A DNA stretch of 64,000 nt from Streptomyces sp. NRRL F-4489 (GTDB taxonomy: Bacteria > Actinomycetota > Actinomycetes > Streptomycetales > Streptomycetaceae), in assembly GCF_001509485.1 (NCBI RefSeq), contig NZ_LLZI01000057.1, positions 1 through 64,000 of the forward strand, read 5' to 3'. This document shows positions 54,774 through 62,788 of this stretch, piece after piece. A program made the translations under genes and the position numbers. The stretch's first letter is position 1. Every line of letters starts with the position of its first letter. The notes under the pieces were generated by a model, which was given only the letters and a program-made list of their open reading frames with translations, had not been told where the DNA came from and did no database searches.

Positions 54774-55100
54774 TCGTTTCGTGTGCGCCTGCGGCGCATC
54801 GCTTGTATTCCGCTGCGCGGGGCTTTTCGGGGTGCGGTGCCGGGTCTCCGGGGGTGGTGTGTCGGACTGCTTCGCTTTACGTCCGACACACCACCCCCGG
54901 AGACCCGTCCCCTCCCGTTGGGGTCATGAATACGGCCGGTGGGGGCTGGCGTGAGTGGGTTGGTGCGGTTCGTCTTGTTAAGGGTGAGTGCCCGGAAATG
55001 ACCCCTGGCCCGCAGGCCCGGCACCGCGGCCGAACAGCCCCGCGCAGCGGACCCGATGCGCCGAAGGCGCAACCGCCCCGCGCCGCAGGCGCGAAGAAAC
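54774..55100. repeat. nested inverted-repeat element
   Basis: An inner palindrome has perfect 27-bp arms (54841-54867 and 54881-54907, 13-base loop). Outside it, a left arm (54774-54843) is imperfectly but extensively complementary to a right arm (55017-55100). Shared blocks are CCGCTGCGCGGGGCT, GCGGTGCCGGG, GGCGCATCG and GCGCCTGCGGCGC. About 110 bp of unpaired sequence (54908-55016) lies between the inner right arm and the outer right arm. Confidence 0.85.
54841..54907 (+). terminator. 27-bp perfect hairpin after the DUF4233 gene
   Basis: The inner palindrome of the nested element would form a very stable hairpin about 100 bp past the DUF4233 stop. It could terminate the folC operon. There is no U-run. 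Confidence 0.55.
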
Positions 55101-55195
55101 AGGCACCCGTACGGAGGGAAACCCGGCAACGTTGGGGTAACGGCCAGGCGATAGCCTGACCCGTTGAATCATCATTCGCACCCCGAGGAGCCTCC

Positions 55196-55603
55196 GTGCG
55201 CACACTCGTCCTGCTCAAGCCCGACGCCGTTCAGCGCGGTCTCGTCGGCGAGATCATCCGCCGTATCGAGCGCAAGGCCGGGTGGACGATCACGGCGCTG
55301 GAGCTGCGGACCCTCGGGCGCGAGGTGCTGGAGCAGCACTACGCCGAGCACGTCGGCAAGCCGTTCTACGAGCCGCTGGTGGCGTTCATGTCGTCCGGGC
55401 CGGTCGTCGCGATGGTGGTCGAGGGCGAGCGGGTCATCGAGGGCGTGCGCGCGCTGGCCGGGCCGACTGACCCGATTGCCGCGCCGAGTGGGTCCATTCG
55501 TGGGGACTTCGGAACGATCACCCGGGAAAATCTCATCCACGCCTCGGATTCCGAAGAGTCCGCCGAGCGCGAGATCAAGATTTTCTTCCCGGCGCATTCC
55601 TGA
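55196..55603 (+). CDS. ndk: nucleoside-diphosphate kinase
   Basis: This 135-residue enzyme transfers gamma-phosphate among nucleotides through a phospho-His. The catalytic His is in the [10 protein letters not shown] signature. [20 protein letters not shown] and [10 protein letters not shown] are family motifs. GTG 55196 has CCGAGGAGCC upstream. It follows the nested repeat and precedes the mre cluster, with its own terminator. Confidence 0.97.
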   Translation: MRTLVLLKPDAVQRGLVGEIIRRIERKAGWTITALELRTLGREVLEQHYAEHVGKPFYEPLVAFMSSGPVVAMVVEGERVIEGVRALAGPTDPIAAPSGSIRGDFGTITRENLIHASDSEESAEREIKIFFPAHS

Positions 55604-55634
55604 TCGGAAGTCAGCGGCCAACCCCCTTGTGACC

Positions 55635-55666
55635 AGGGGCGACCGATGAAATCATCGGTCGCCCCT
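55635..55666 (+). terminator. terminator after ndk
   Basis: AGGGGCGACCGATGA and TCATCGGTCGCCCCT form a perfect 15-bp stem with a two-base centre, 32 bp past the ndk stop. Confidence 0.85.
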
Positions 55667-55887
55667 CGGTGTATCCGGCTGGCGTGGGGGAACGCGTTCC
55701 CGCGACACGACGTCACCATTAAGGGGGGCGGGTGCGTGTACGGCTGACAATGGCGGAACGTCCTCCCGCCGTGTTCGGGTGGGTACCACACGAACTACGA
55801 TGGAGGCTTCCGCGCCGTACGGCGCATCACCTCCTGCCGACCTCAAAGTAAGCATTCGCTCCAGTTGGGAAGGCCAGACGTATCCTC

Positions 55888-56919
55888 ATGGGGAACAACA
55901 TGTCGTTCATCGGCCGTGACATGGCTGTCGACCTCGGGACCGCCAACACGCTGGTGTACGTCAGGGGCCGCGGCATCGTCCTCAACGAACCGTCGGTCGT
56001 GGCCATCAACACCAACACCGGCGGCATCCTCGCGGTGGGCGCCGAGGCGAAGAAGATGATCGGGCGGACGCCCGGCAACATCGTCGCGGTGCGGCCCCTG
56101 AAGGACGGGGTGATCGCCGACTTCGAGATCACCGAGCGGATGCTCCGCTACTTCATCCTCAAGATCCACAAGCGGCGCTACCTCGCCCGTCCGCGGGTGG
56201 TGGTCTGTGTTCCCTCCGGAATCACGGGAGTTGAGCGCCGCGCGGTCATCGAGGCGTCCACCCAGGCCGGCGCCCGCCAGGTGCACATCATCGAGGAGCC
56301 GATGGCCGCGGCGATCGGCTCCGGGCTGCCGGTCCACGAGGCGACCGGCAACATGGTCGTGGACATCGGCGGCGGCACGACCGAGGTCGCGGTCATCTCG
56401 CTGGGCGGGATCGTCACGGCCCAGTCGATCCGGGTCGCCGGCGACGAGCTGGACAACGCGATCATCCAGCACATCAAGAAGGAGTACAGCCTCCTGCTCG
56501 GCGAGCGCACCGCCGAGTCCATCAAGATCACCATCGGTTCGGCGTACGACCTGGAGCAGGACGAGCACACCGAGATCCGCGGCCGCGACCTGGTCTCCGG
56601 CCTGCCCAAGACCGTGGTCATCTCGGCGGCCGAGGTCCGCAAGGCCATCGAGGAGCCGGTCAACTCCATCGTCGACGCGGTCAAGACGACGCTGGACAAG
56701 TGCCCGCCCGAGCTGTCCGGTGACGTGATGGACCGCGGCATCGTTCTCACCGGGGGCGGCGCGCTGCTGCGCGGCCTGGACGAGCGGCTGCGGCGCGAGA
56801 CCGGGATGCCGATCCACATCGCCGAGGACCCGCTCGACTCGGTCGCGCTGGGTTCCGGCAAGTGCGTCGAGGAGTTCGAGGCGCTCCAGCAGGTCCTGGA
56901 CTCCCAGCCGCGCCGCTGA
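55888..56919 (+). CDS. mreB: rod-shape-determining protein MreB
   Basis: This 343-residue actin-like ATPase has the phosphate-1 loop [11 protein letters not shown], phosphate-2 [18 protein letters not shown] and adenosine region [15 protein letters not shown]. The membrane-binding N-terminus [13 protein letters not shown] is present. In Streptomyces it is needed mainly for spore-wall synthesis with MreC, MreD, PBP2 and Sfr/RodA. ATG 55888 is used (MGNNMSFIG); ATG 55900 with GGGGA upstream is an alternative. It heads the five-gene cluster. Confidence 0.97.
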   Translation: MGNNMSFIGRDMAVDLGTANTLVYVRGRGIVLNEPSVVAINTNTGGILAVGAEAKKMIGRTPGNIVAVRPLKDGVIADFEITERMLRYFILKIHKRRYLARPRVVVCVPSGITGVERRAVIEASTQAGARQVHIIEEPMAAAIGSGLPVHEATGNMVVDIGGGTTEVAVISLGGIVTAQSIRVAGDELDNAIIQHIKKEYSLLLGERTAESIKITIGSAYDLEQDEHTEIRGRDLVSGLPKTVVISAAEVRKAIEEPVNSIVDAVKTTLDKCPPELSGDVMDRGIVLTGGGALLRGLDERLRRETGMPIHIAEDPLDSVALGSGKCVEEFEALQQVLDSQPRR

Positions 56920-57130
56920 CGCCGCGGTCCCCGGCCCGTCGCGCGCCCGTCACACGGCGTTCGCGGGGGCCGGGCACCCTGGTGTACGAGCAGCCGGCCC
57001 GTGGCGCGACGCTCCCACAGACACGGTGCACCCCCGCCCCGTCACAGCAAGGCACAACGCTCAACCCCCGAACGAGACCGGCGGGGCCCGCAGCCGGCCG
57101 GTCCTACGAGGAAGGACACGGCCGCCGCAC

Positions 57131-58060
57131 GTGAGGGACACACGAGAGAGCCGGCTGCTGCTGGTGCTGCTGGTAGCGATCGCGTTCGCGCTGATCACGG
57201 TCGATATCCGAGGCGGCGAACAGTCCCCGCTCGACGGCGCCCGGCAGGCGGCCGCCGCCGCCTTCGGCCCGGTGGAGCGCGGCGTGGCCCGCGTCGTCAA
57301 CCCGGTCGGCAACGCCGTCAGCGCGGTCCGGGACTCCGGCGAGCGGCACAGCCGGATCAGCCGGCTGGAGCACGAGAACGCCGCGCTGCGCCTGAAGCTC
57401 GGCTCGCCCGACCGCGACCGCAACCGCGCCGCGGAGCTCGACAAGATCCTCAAGACCGCGGCCACCGGCCAGTACGCCATCAAGGGCGCCGAGGTCATCG
57501 CCATCGGCTCGGCGCAGGGCTTCTCCTGGACCGTCACCATCGACGCCGGCAGCCGCGACGGCATCGCCCGCGATATGACGGTCCTCAACGGCGACGGGCT
57601 GGTCGGCCGGATCACCACCGTCACCGCGCACACCTCCACCGTGCTGCTCGCCGCCGACCCGGAGTTCACCGTCGGCACCCGGATGGAGAAGACCAACGAG
57701 ATCGGCTTCGCCAACGGACAGGGCGTCAACTCGCTCCGCGTCCAGCTGCTCAACGGCCGGGCCGACGTGAAGAAGGGCGACCGGCTGGTCACCTTCGGCT
57801 CCAGCAGGGACAAGCCGTTCGTGCCCGGCGTCCCGGTCGGCACGGTCACCCGGGTCGAGCCGCTCAACGGCGATCTGACCCGCAGCCTCCAGGTCCGGCC
57901 GTTCGTCTCGTTCTCGTCGCTCGACGTCGTCGGCGTGGTCGTCCAGCCGCCCCGCCAGGACCCGAGGGACACCGTCCTGCCGCCCCCGGTCAAGCCCCGG
58001 CCGACGCCGACGGTCACCGTCACGGCCACCCCCTCCGCGAGCGCTTCACCGAGGAGCTGA
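57131..58060 (+). CDS. mreC: rod-shape-determining protein MreC
   Basis: This 309-residue protein has one N-terminal membrane helix (RLLLVLLVAIAFALITVDI), a coiled coil (about 65-90; RISRLEHENAALRLKLG) and an extracellular MreC beta-domain with VIAIGSAQGFSWTVTIDAG and NGDGLVGRITTVTAHTSTV. It ends with a Pro/Thr/Ser tail. The GTG at 57131 matches the conserved start RDTRESRLLLVLL; its ribosome site AGGAAGGA is unusually far away. It connects MreB to PBP2 and RodA. Confidence 0.93.
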   Translation: MRDTRESRLLLVLLVAIAFALITVDIRGGEQSPLDGARQAAAAAFGPVERGVARVVNPVGNAVSAVRDSGERHSRISRLEHENAALRLKLGSPDRDRNRAAELDKILKTAATGQYAIKGAEVIAIGSAQGFSWTVTIDAGSRDGIARDMTVLNGDGLVGRITTVTAHTSTVLLAADPEFTVGTRMEKTNEIGFANGQGVNSLRVQLLNGRADVKKGDRLVTFGSSRDKPFVPGVPVGTVTRVEPLNGDLTRSLQVRPFVSFSSLDVVGVVVQPPRQDPRDTVLPPPVKPRPTPTVTVTATPSASASPRS

Positions 58061-58063
58061 CCG

Positions 58064-58774
58064 ATGCGCATCAACCGGATCCTGCTCGCCACCCCGCTGG
58101 TGGTCGTCGCCCTGATCCTCCAGGTCGGCATCCTCGCCAGACTCCATCTGCCGGGCGCCGTCCCGGACCTGCTGATGCTGGTGGTGGTCGGTCTCGCGCT
58201 GGTCTACGGCCACGTCGGCGGCTCGCTCATCGGCTTCGGCGCCGGACTGCTCGCCGACCTCGCGCCGCCCGCCGACCACGCCATCGGCCGGTACGCGCTG
58301 GTGCTGTGCGTCATCGGCTACGCCGCGGGCCTGACCAAGCCGGACGGCGGCCAGCACCGCTCGGCGACGCTGCCGCTGATGGTCGTCATCGGCGCCGCGG
58401 TCGGCTCCACGCTGCTCTACGCCGGGGTCGGCTCGCTGGTCGGGGACACCGCCGCCCGCCACGTCGGCCTGGTCGGGCTGGTGCTCAGCGCCACCCTCTA
58501 CGACCTGCTGCTGGCACCGTTCACGGTGCCGCTGGTGATGGCGGTGGCGCGCCGTACCGAACACGATCCGCTGGCAACCGACAGCGGCGGGGCGGCGGCC
58601 GGGCGGTCCGGCTGGGGGAGCGGCACCGCCACCGGCGGCTGGCTGACGACCGGTACGGGCCTGAAGTCCAGCCGCAACGCGATGAAGGCGCTGCGCACCG
58701 GCCGGGTGCCGAAACCGGCCCGGGGCGGGCGCGGCAAGGGGGGCAAGGGCATCAAGGGGGTCAAGCGGCTGTGA
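58064..58774 (+). CDS. mreD: rod-shape-determining protein MreD
   Basis: This 236-residue protein has five to six membrane helices (LLATPLVVVALILQVGIL, LLMLVVVGLALVYGHVGGSL, YALVLCVIGYAAG). A Gly/Lys-rich cytoplasmic tail of about 70 residues ends KGGKGIKGVKRL. The start lies 3 bp after mreC, and its stop overlaps the pbp2 start as GTGA. It is part of the elongation/spore-wall complex. Confidence 0.92.
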   Translation: MRINRILLATPLVVVALILQVGILARLHLPGAVPDLLMLVVVGLALVYGHVGGSLIGFGAGLLADLAPPADHAIGRYALVLCVIGYAAGLTKPDGGQHRSATLPLMVVIGAAVGSTLLYAGVGSLVGDTAARHVGLVGLVLSATLYDLLLAPFTVPLVMAVARRTEHDPLATDSGGAAAGRSGWGSGTATGGWLTTGTGLKSSRNAMKALRTGRVPKPARGGRGKGGKGIKGVKRL

Positions 58775-60915
58775 GCAACATTCCTGAGACCGGGAAGACG
58801 TCCCGGGTCACCATCCGGCTGGTCGCGATCCAGATCCTGGTCTTCTCGCTGCTGGCGACGCTCGGCGGCCGGCTGTGGTACCTCCAGATCCGCAACGGCC
58901 AGGAGTACGCGGCCAAGGCCCGCTCCAACCACGTCCAGCAGGTCATCGACCCGGCCACCCGCGGCTCCATCCTGGACGCCCGCGGGGTGCCGCTGGCCGA
59001 CAACCAGACCCGGCTGGTGGTCTCCGCCAGCCGCACCGACCTGATGAAGATGAAGGACGGCGGCAAGGCCGTCCTGGCCCGGCTGGCCAAGGTGCTGAAC
59101 ATGCCGGCCCAGGAGATCCGCAACAAGGTCCGGCTCTGCGACGCCAAGACCCCGCAGCCCTGCTGGAACGGCTCGCCGTACCAGCCCATCCCGATCACCG
59201 ACAAGGCCACCACCCAGCAGGCCCTGCAGATCCGCGAGCGCTCCGAGGACTTCCCCGGTATCAGCGCCCAGCCCACCGCCGTCCGCCGCTACCCGGCCCC
59301 CGGCGACGCCAACACCGCGCAGGTCCTGGGCTACCTCTCCCCGGTCACCGACGAGGAGATCAAGAAGGCCAAGGACGGCCCCTCACCGCTGCTCCGCTCC
59401 GACCAGGTCGGCCGGTCCGGCCTGGAGCGCCAGTACGACACGTATCTGCGCGGCAAGGCCGCCGTCACCCGCTACGAGGTCGACAACCTCGGCCGGGTCA
59501 TCGGGCAGGCCAAGAGCGACAAGGGCCAGGCCGGTTCGACCCTGATCACCAGCATCGACGCCCGCGTCCAGGCCATAGCGGAGAAGGAGCTGGAGCAGGC
59601 GATGAAGGACGCCCGCACCCAGGTCGACCGCAACACCGGCACCAACTACAAGGCCGACTCCGGCGCCGTGGTGGTGATGGAGGCGAAGACCGGCCGGGTG
59701 GTGGCGATGGCCTCCAACCCCACCTACGACCCCAACGCCTGGGTCGGCGGCATCTCCGGCAAGGACTACGCCAAGCTCACCGGCAAGGACTCCGACTACC
59801 CGCTGCTCAACCGCGCCATCCAGGGCCAGGCCGCCCCCGGCTCGATCTTCAAGGTCATCTCGACCTCGGCCGCGGTGAACGCCGGCTACCCCTTCGACGG
59901 CCACTACCCGTGCACCAGCTCGTACAGCATCGGCGGCCAGGTCTTCAAGAACTTCGAGGGCGAATCGCAGGGCGACATCAGCCTGGGCCGGGCGCTGGAG
60001 GTCTCCTGCGACACCGTCTTCTACCGCCTCGGGCACGACGAGTGGAAGAAGGACGGCGGCGACAAGCCGGTCAAGAACCCGCGCGACTGGTTCTACAAGA
60101 CCGCCCACCAGTTCGGCCTGGGCAAGGAGACCGGTATCGACCTGCCCAACGAGGTCAAGGGCCGGGTCCCCGACCGCCAGTGGAAGAACGCGTTCTGGCG
60201 GGCCAACAAGGACAGCTGGTGCGCGCACCCCAAGGACGCCGATGACTACGTCTCCAAGCTCGCCCGGGAGAACTGCCTCGAAGGCATGAAGCTGCACGCC
60301 TACGACTCGATCAACTACGCGATCGGCCAGGGCGACACCCTCGTCACCCCGATCCAGATGGCGGTCATCTACGGCGCGCTGGCCAACGGCGGCACCCTCT
60401 ACACACCCACCGTCGGCAAGGCCGTCGTCAGCCCCGACGGCAAGAAGGTGCGGATGATCCAGCCCGCCTCGCACGGCCGGCTGCCGGACAGCCCCAAGAC
60501 GCTCCAGCAGATCGACGCCGCGCTGCAGGGCGTGACCGAGCGCGGCACCGCCGCCTGGCGCTTCCAGGGCTGGCCGCAGGACAAGATCCCGATGCACGCC
60601 AAGACCGGTACCGCCGAGGTCTACGGGAAGCAGACCACCTCGTGGTTCGCGACGTACACCAAGGACTACACGATCGTGATGACCATCTCCCAGGGTGGCA
60701 CCGGCTCCGGCGCCTCCGGTCCGGCCGTCCGCAAGATCTACAACGCGCTCTACGGCGTCAACGACAAGGGCGAGATCGACCCCAAGGCGGCGCTGCTCCC
60801 GAAGCCGGAGAGCAAGCTCCCCAAGATCGAGAGTGACGGCACCATCGTCTCCCCGCCCATCCAGCCGCCGCCGCCCGACCCGTCGCCGTCGCCCTCCGGG
60901 AGCCCCCAGCAGTGA
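58771..60915 (+). CDS. mrdA: penicillin-binding protein 2 (MrdA-type class B PBP)
   Basis: This 714-residue transpeptidase has a membrane anchor (VAIQILVFSLLATLGGRLWYL), pedestal domain (RGSILDARGVPLADNQTRLV) and catalytic domain with SxxK (PGSIFK), SxD in the SxN position (VSCDTVFY) and KTGTAEVYG. The C-terminal 40 residues are Pro/Ser-rich. GTG 58771 overlaps the mreD stop, and the stop overlaps rodA as GTGA, so stoichiometric expression with RodA is expected. The long frame upstream of 58771 is not coding. Confidence 0.95.
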   Translation: MSNIPETGKTSRVTIRLVAIQILVFSLLATLGGRLWYLQIRNGQEYAAKARSNHVQQVIDPATRGSILDARGVPLADNQTRLVVSASRTDLMKMKDGGKAVLARLAKVLNMPAQEIRNKVRLCDAKTPQPCWNGSPYQPIPITDKATTQQALQIRERSEDFPGISAQPTAVRRYPAPGDANTAQVLGYLSPVTDEEIKKAKDGPSPLLRSDQVGRSGLERQYDTYLRGKAAVTRYEVDNLGRVIGQAKSDKGQAGSTLITSIDARVQAIAEKELEQAMKDARTQVDRNTGTNYKADSGAVVVMEAKTGRVVAMASNPTYDPNAWVGGISGKDYAKLTGKDSDYPLLNRAIQGQAAPGSIFKVISTSAAVNAGYPFDGHYPCTSSYSIGGQVFKNFEGESQGDISLGRALEVSCDTVFYRLGHDEWKKDGGDKPVKNPRDWFYKTAHQFGLGKETGIDLPNEVKGRVPDRQWKNAFWRANKDSWCAHPKDADDYVSKLARENCLEGMKLHAYDSINYAIGQGDTLVTPIQMAVIYGALANGGTLYTPTVGKAVVSPDGKKVRMIQPASHGRLPDSPKTLQQIDAALQGVTERGTAAWRFQGWPQDKIPMHAKTGTAEVYGKQTTSWFATYTKDYTIVMTISQGGTGSGASGPAVRKIYNALYGVNDKGEIDPKAALLPKPESKLPKIESDGTIVSPPIQPPPPDPSPSPSGSPQQ

Positions 60916-62126
60916 CCACGCCGCTCTTCTCCCGGGCCTTCTCCGTCCGCCGCTACGGCCCCGACCAGGGGCTGTGGAGCCGGCTGACGGCACGCGACTC
61001 CGTGGTGCGCAAGCTCGACTGGATACTGCTGCTGGCGTGCCTGGTGCTCTCCCTGCTGGGGTCGCTGCTGGTCTTCTCCGCCACCCGCAACCGCACCGAA
61101 CTCAACAAGGGCGACGAGTACTTCTTCTTCGTCCACCACCTGCTGAACACCGCGATCGGCGTGGCGCTGGCGGCCGGCACCATCTGGCTCGGCCACCGCA
61201 CCCTGCGCGGCGCCGTGCCGATCCTGTTCGGCCTGTCGGTGGTGCTGGCGGCGCTGGTGCTGACGCCGCTGGGCGCGACCATCAACGGCTCGCGCTCGTG
61301 GCTGGCGATCCCCGGCGGCTTCTCGCTCCAGCCCGCGGAGTTCACCAAGATCACCATCACGCTGGGCATGGCGATGATCCTGGCCGCGCGGGTGGACGCC
61401 GGCGACCGCCCGTATCCGGACCACCGCACCGTCGTCCAGGCGCTGGGGCTGGCCGCGATCCCGGTCGGAGTGATCATGCTGATGCCGGACCTCGGCTCGG
61501 TGATGGTGCTGGGCGCCATCATCCTCGGCGTCCTGCTCGCCAGCGGCTGCTCCAACCGCTGGATCCTGGGCCTGCTGGGCACCGGCGTGGTCGGCTGCGT
61601 CGCCATCTGGCAGCTGGGGCTGCTGGACGCGTACCAGATCGCGCGGTTCGCCGCGTTCGCCAACCCGAGCCTGGACCCGGCCGGTGTCGGCTACAACACC
61701 AACCAGGCCCGGATCGCCATCGGCGGCGGCGGACTGACCGGTTCCGGGCTCTTCCACGGCAGCCAGACCACCGGCCAGTTCGTCCCCGAGCAGCAGACCG
61801 ACTTCATCTTCACGGTCGCCGGCGAGGAGCTGGGCTTCCTGGGCGCGGGCCTGATCATCCTGCTGCTGGGCGTGGTGCTCTGGCGCGCCTGCCGGATCGC
61901 CCGGGAGACCGGCGAGCTGTACGGCACGATCGTGGCGGCCGGCATCATCGCGTGGTTCGCCTTCCAGGCGTTCGAGAACATCGGGATGACGCTGGGCATC
62001 ATGCCCGTCACCGGTCTGCCGCTGCCGTTCGTCTCCTACGGCGGTACGTCGATGTTCGCGGTCTGGATCGCCATCGGGCTGCTCCAGTCGATCCGCGTCC
62101 AGCGGCCGGTCTCGGCGTCCCGCTGA
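60912..62126 (+). CDS. rodA: SEDS-family peptidoglycan polymerase RodA (Sfr)
   Basis: This 404-residue protein has ten membrane helices and polymerises lipid II glycan strands with its PBP2 partner. SEDS landmarks are NGSRSWLAIPGGFSLQPAEF, LMLMPDLGSVMVLG-type MLMPDLGSVMVLGAI, YNTNQARIAIGGGGLTGSGL, PEQQTDFIFTVAGEELGF and GLPLPFVSYGGTSM. GTG 60912 overlaps the pbp2 stop by four bases. In S. coelicolor the equivalent gene is named sfr and acts in sporulation. Confidence 0.96.
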   Translation: MTTPLFSRAFSVRRYGPDQGLWSRLTARDSVVRKLDWILLLACLVLSLLGSLLVFSATRNRTELNKGDEYFFFVHHLLNTAIGVALAAGTIWLGHRTLRGAVPILFGLSVVLAALVLTPLGATINGSRSWLAIPGGFSLQPAEFTKITITLGMAMILAARVDAGDRPYPDHRTVVQALGLAAIPVGVIMLMPDLGSVMVLGAIILGVLLASGCSNRWILGLLGTGVVGCVAIWQLGLLDAYQIARFAAFANPSLDPAGVGYNTNQARIAIGGGGLTGSGLFHGSQTTGQFVPEQQTDFIFTVAGEELGFLGAGLIILLLGVVLWRACRIARETGELYGTIVAAGIIAWFAFQAFENIGMTLGIMPVTGLPLPFVSYGGTSMFAVWIAIGLLQSIRVQRPVSASR

Positions 62127-62154
62127 GGCCCGGCCCGCCGCCGTCCGCGCCCGG

Positions 62155-62622
62155 TCAGCCGCCGGTGCGCAGCTCGAACCACAGCGACGTGGTGTGCGGC
62201 GGGCCCTCGAACGGGGTCGTGCCCCAGTCGTCGGCGAGCCGGCTGATCAGCAGCAGGCCGTGCGCCGGATCGCGGTCCGGCGGGGCGGCCTGGGCCTCTC
62301 CGCCGGGCGTCCGCATCCCGGGGACCGCCCCCGCCCCCTCGTCGTGCACGCTGATCCGCAGGCCGCCGGGGCCGGTCAGCACCCGCAGCAGGATGTCCGC
62401 GGACGGCGGCGTGCGCAGATGAGCCCGGGTCACCGCCTCGGAGGTGAGCAGGACGGCGGTCTCCCGCAGCGGGGCGAGCGGGCCGCGGCGCAGCACCGCC
62501 GCCACGAAGTCCCGGGCGGTCTTCGGGGCGGTGGGCCGGCTCGGCGCCGTCAGCAGATAGGGGCGGGCGCCCGCCCCGGCGCGGAGCGGGGGCCGGGCGA
62601 CGGCTGCGGTCTCGGGGTGCAC
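62155..62622 (-). CDS. GHKL ATPase of the anti-sigma/RsbW type with altered N-box
   Basis: This 155-residue protein has the Bergerat fold of small Streptomyces regulatory ATPases. The G1 box is clear (VHDEGAG) and the G2 segment reads HGLLLISRLADDWGT. In the N-box, SEAVTRAHLRT replaces the usual SELVTNALRHA-type sequence, so the Mg-ATP-binding Asn is Arg. The G2 His-Gly replaces Gly-x-Gly. Nucleotide binding or kinase activity may be weak. GTG 62622 follows GGGAG at 5 bases. It converges on rodA with only 28 bp between stops. Confidence 0.8.
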   Translation of the reverse strand: MHPETAAVARPPLRAGAGARPYLLTAPSRPTAPKTARDFVAAVLRRGPLAPLRETAVLLTSEAVTRAHLRTPPSADILLRVLTGPGGLRISVHDEGAGAVPGMRTPGGEAQAAPPDRDPAHGLLLISRLADDWGTTPFEGPPHTTSLWFELRTGG

Positions 62623-62776
62623 GGTTTCTCCCGGTGTCGGTCGAACGCCGGTTGCCACGCTGTGTGGACGGCTTGTCACACACCGTAAGACACCGTGTGT
62701 CGGCGGTGCCACCCGCCAAGGGCGGGAACCGCCGCCGGGCCCGTTCCGGCCGCTGGTCGGGCCCCTGGTGGCTGGC

Positions 62777-62788
62777 TAGATTCGAGGC
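62777..62788 (+). promoter_or_regulatory. possible leaderless promoter for the CYTH-CHAD gene
   Basis: TAGATT (62777-62782) is six bases before ATG 62789 and no ribosome site is present. Confidence 0.4.

Larger units (their letters stand above)
54739..55195. other. intergenic region between the DUF4233 gene and ndk
   Basis: These 457 bases lack a supported gene. They hold a nested inverted-repeat element (described separately). Translated frames are Arg/Gly/Pro-rich and lack ribosome sites. The ndk promoter should lie in the last 90 bp (around GGGGTAACGGCCAGGCGATAGC). Confidence 0.7.

Noticed and set aside
54739..55195. Short ORFs and possible protein-coding content in the ndk upstream region
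   Set aside because: The frames are created by the inverted repeats, have no ribosome sites and show no protein-like composition.
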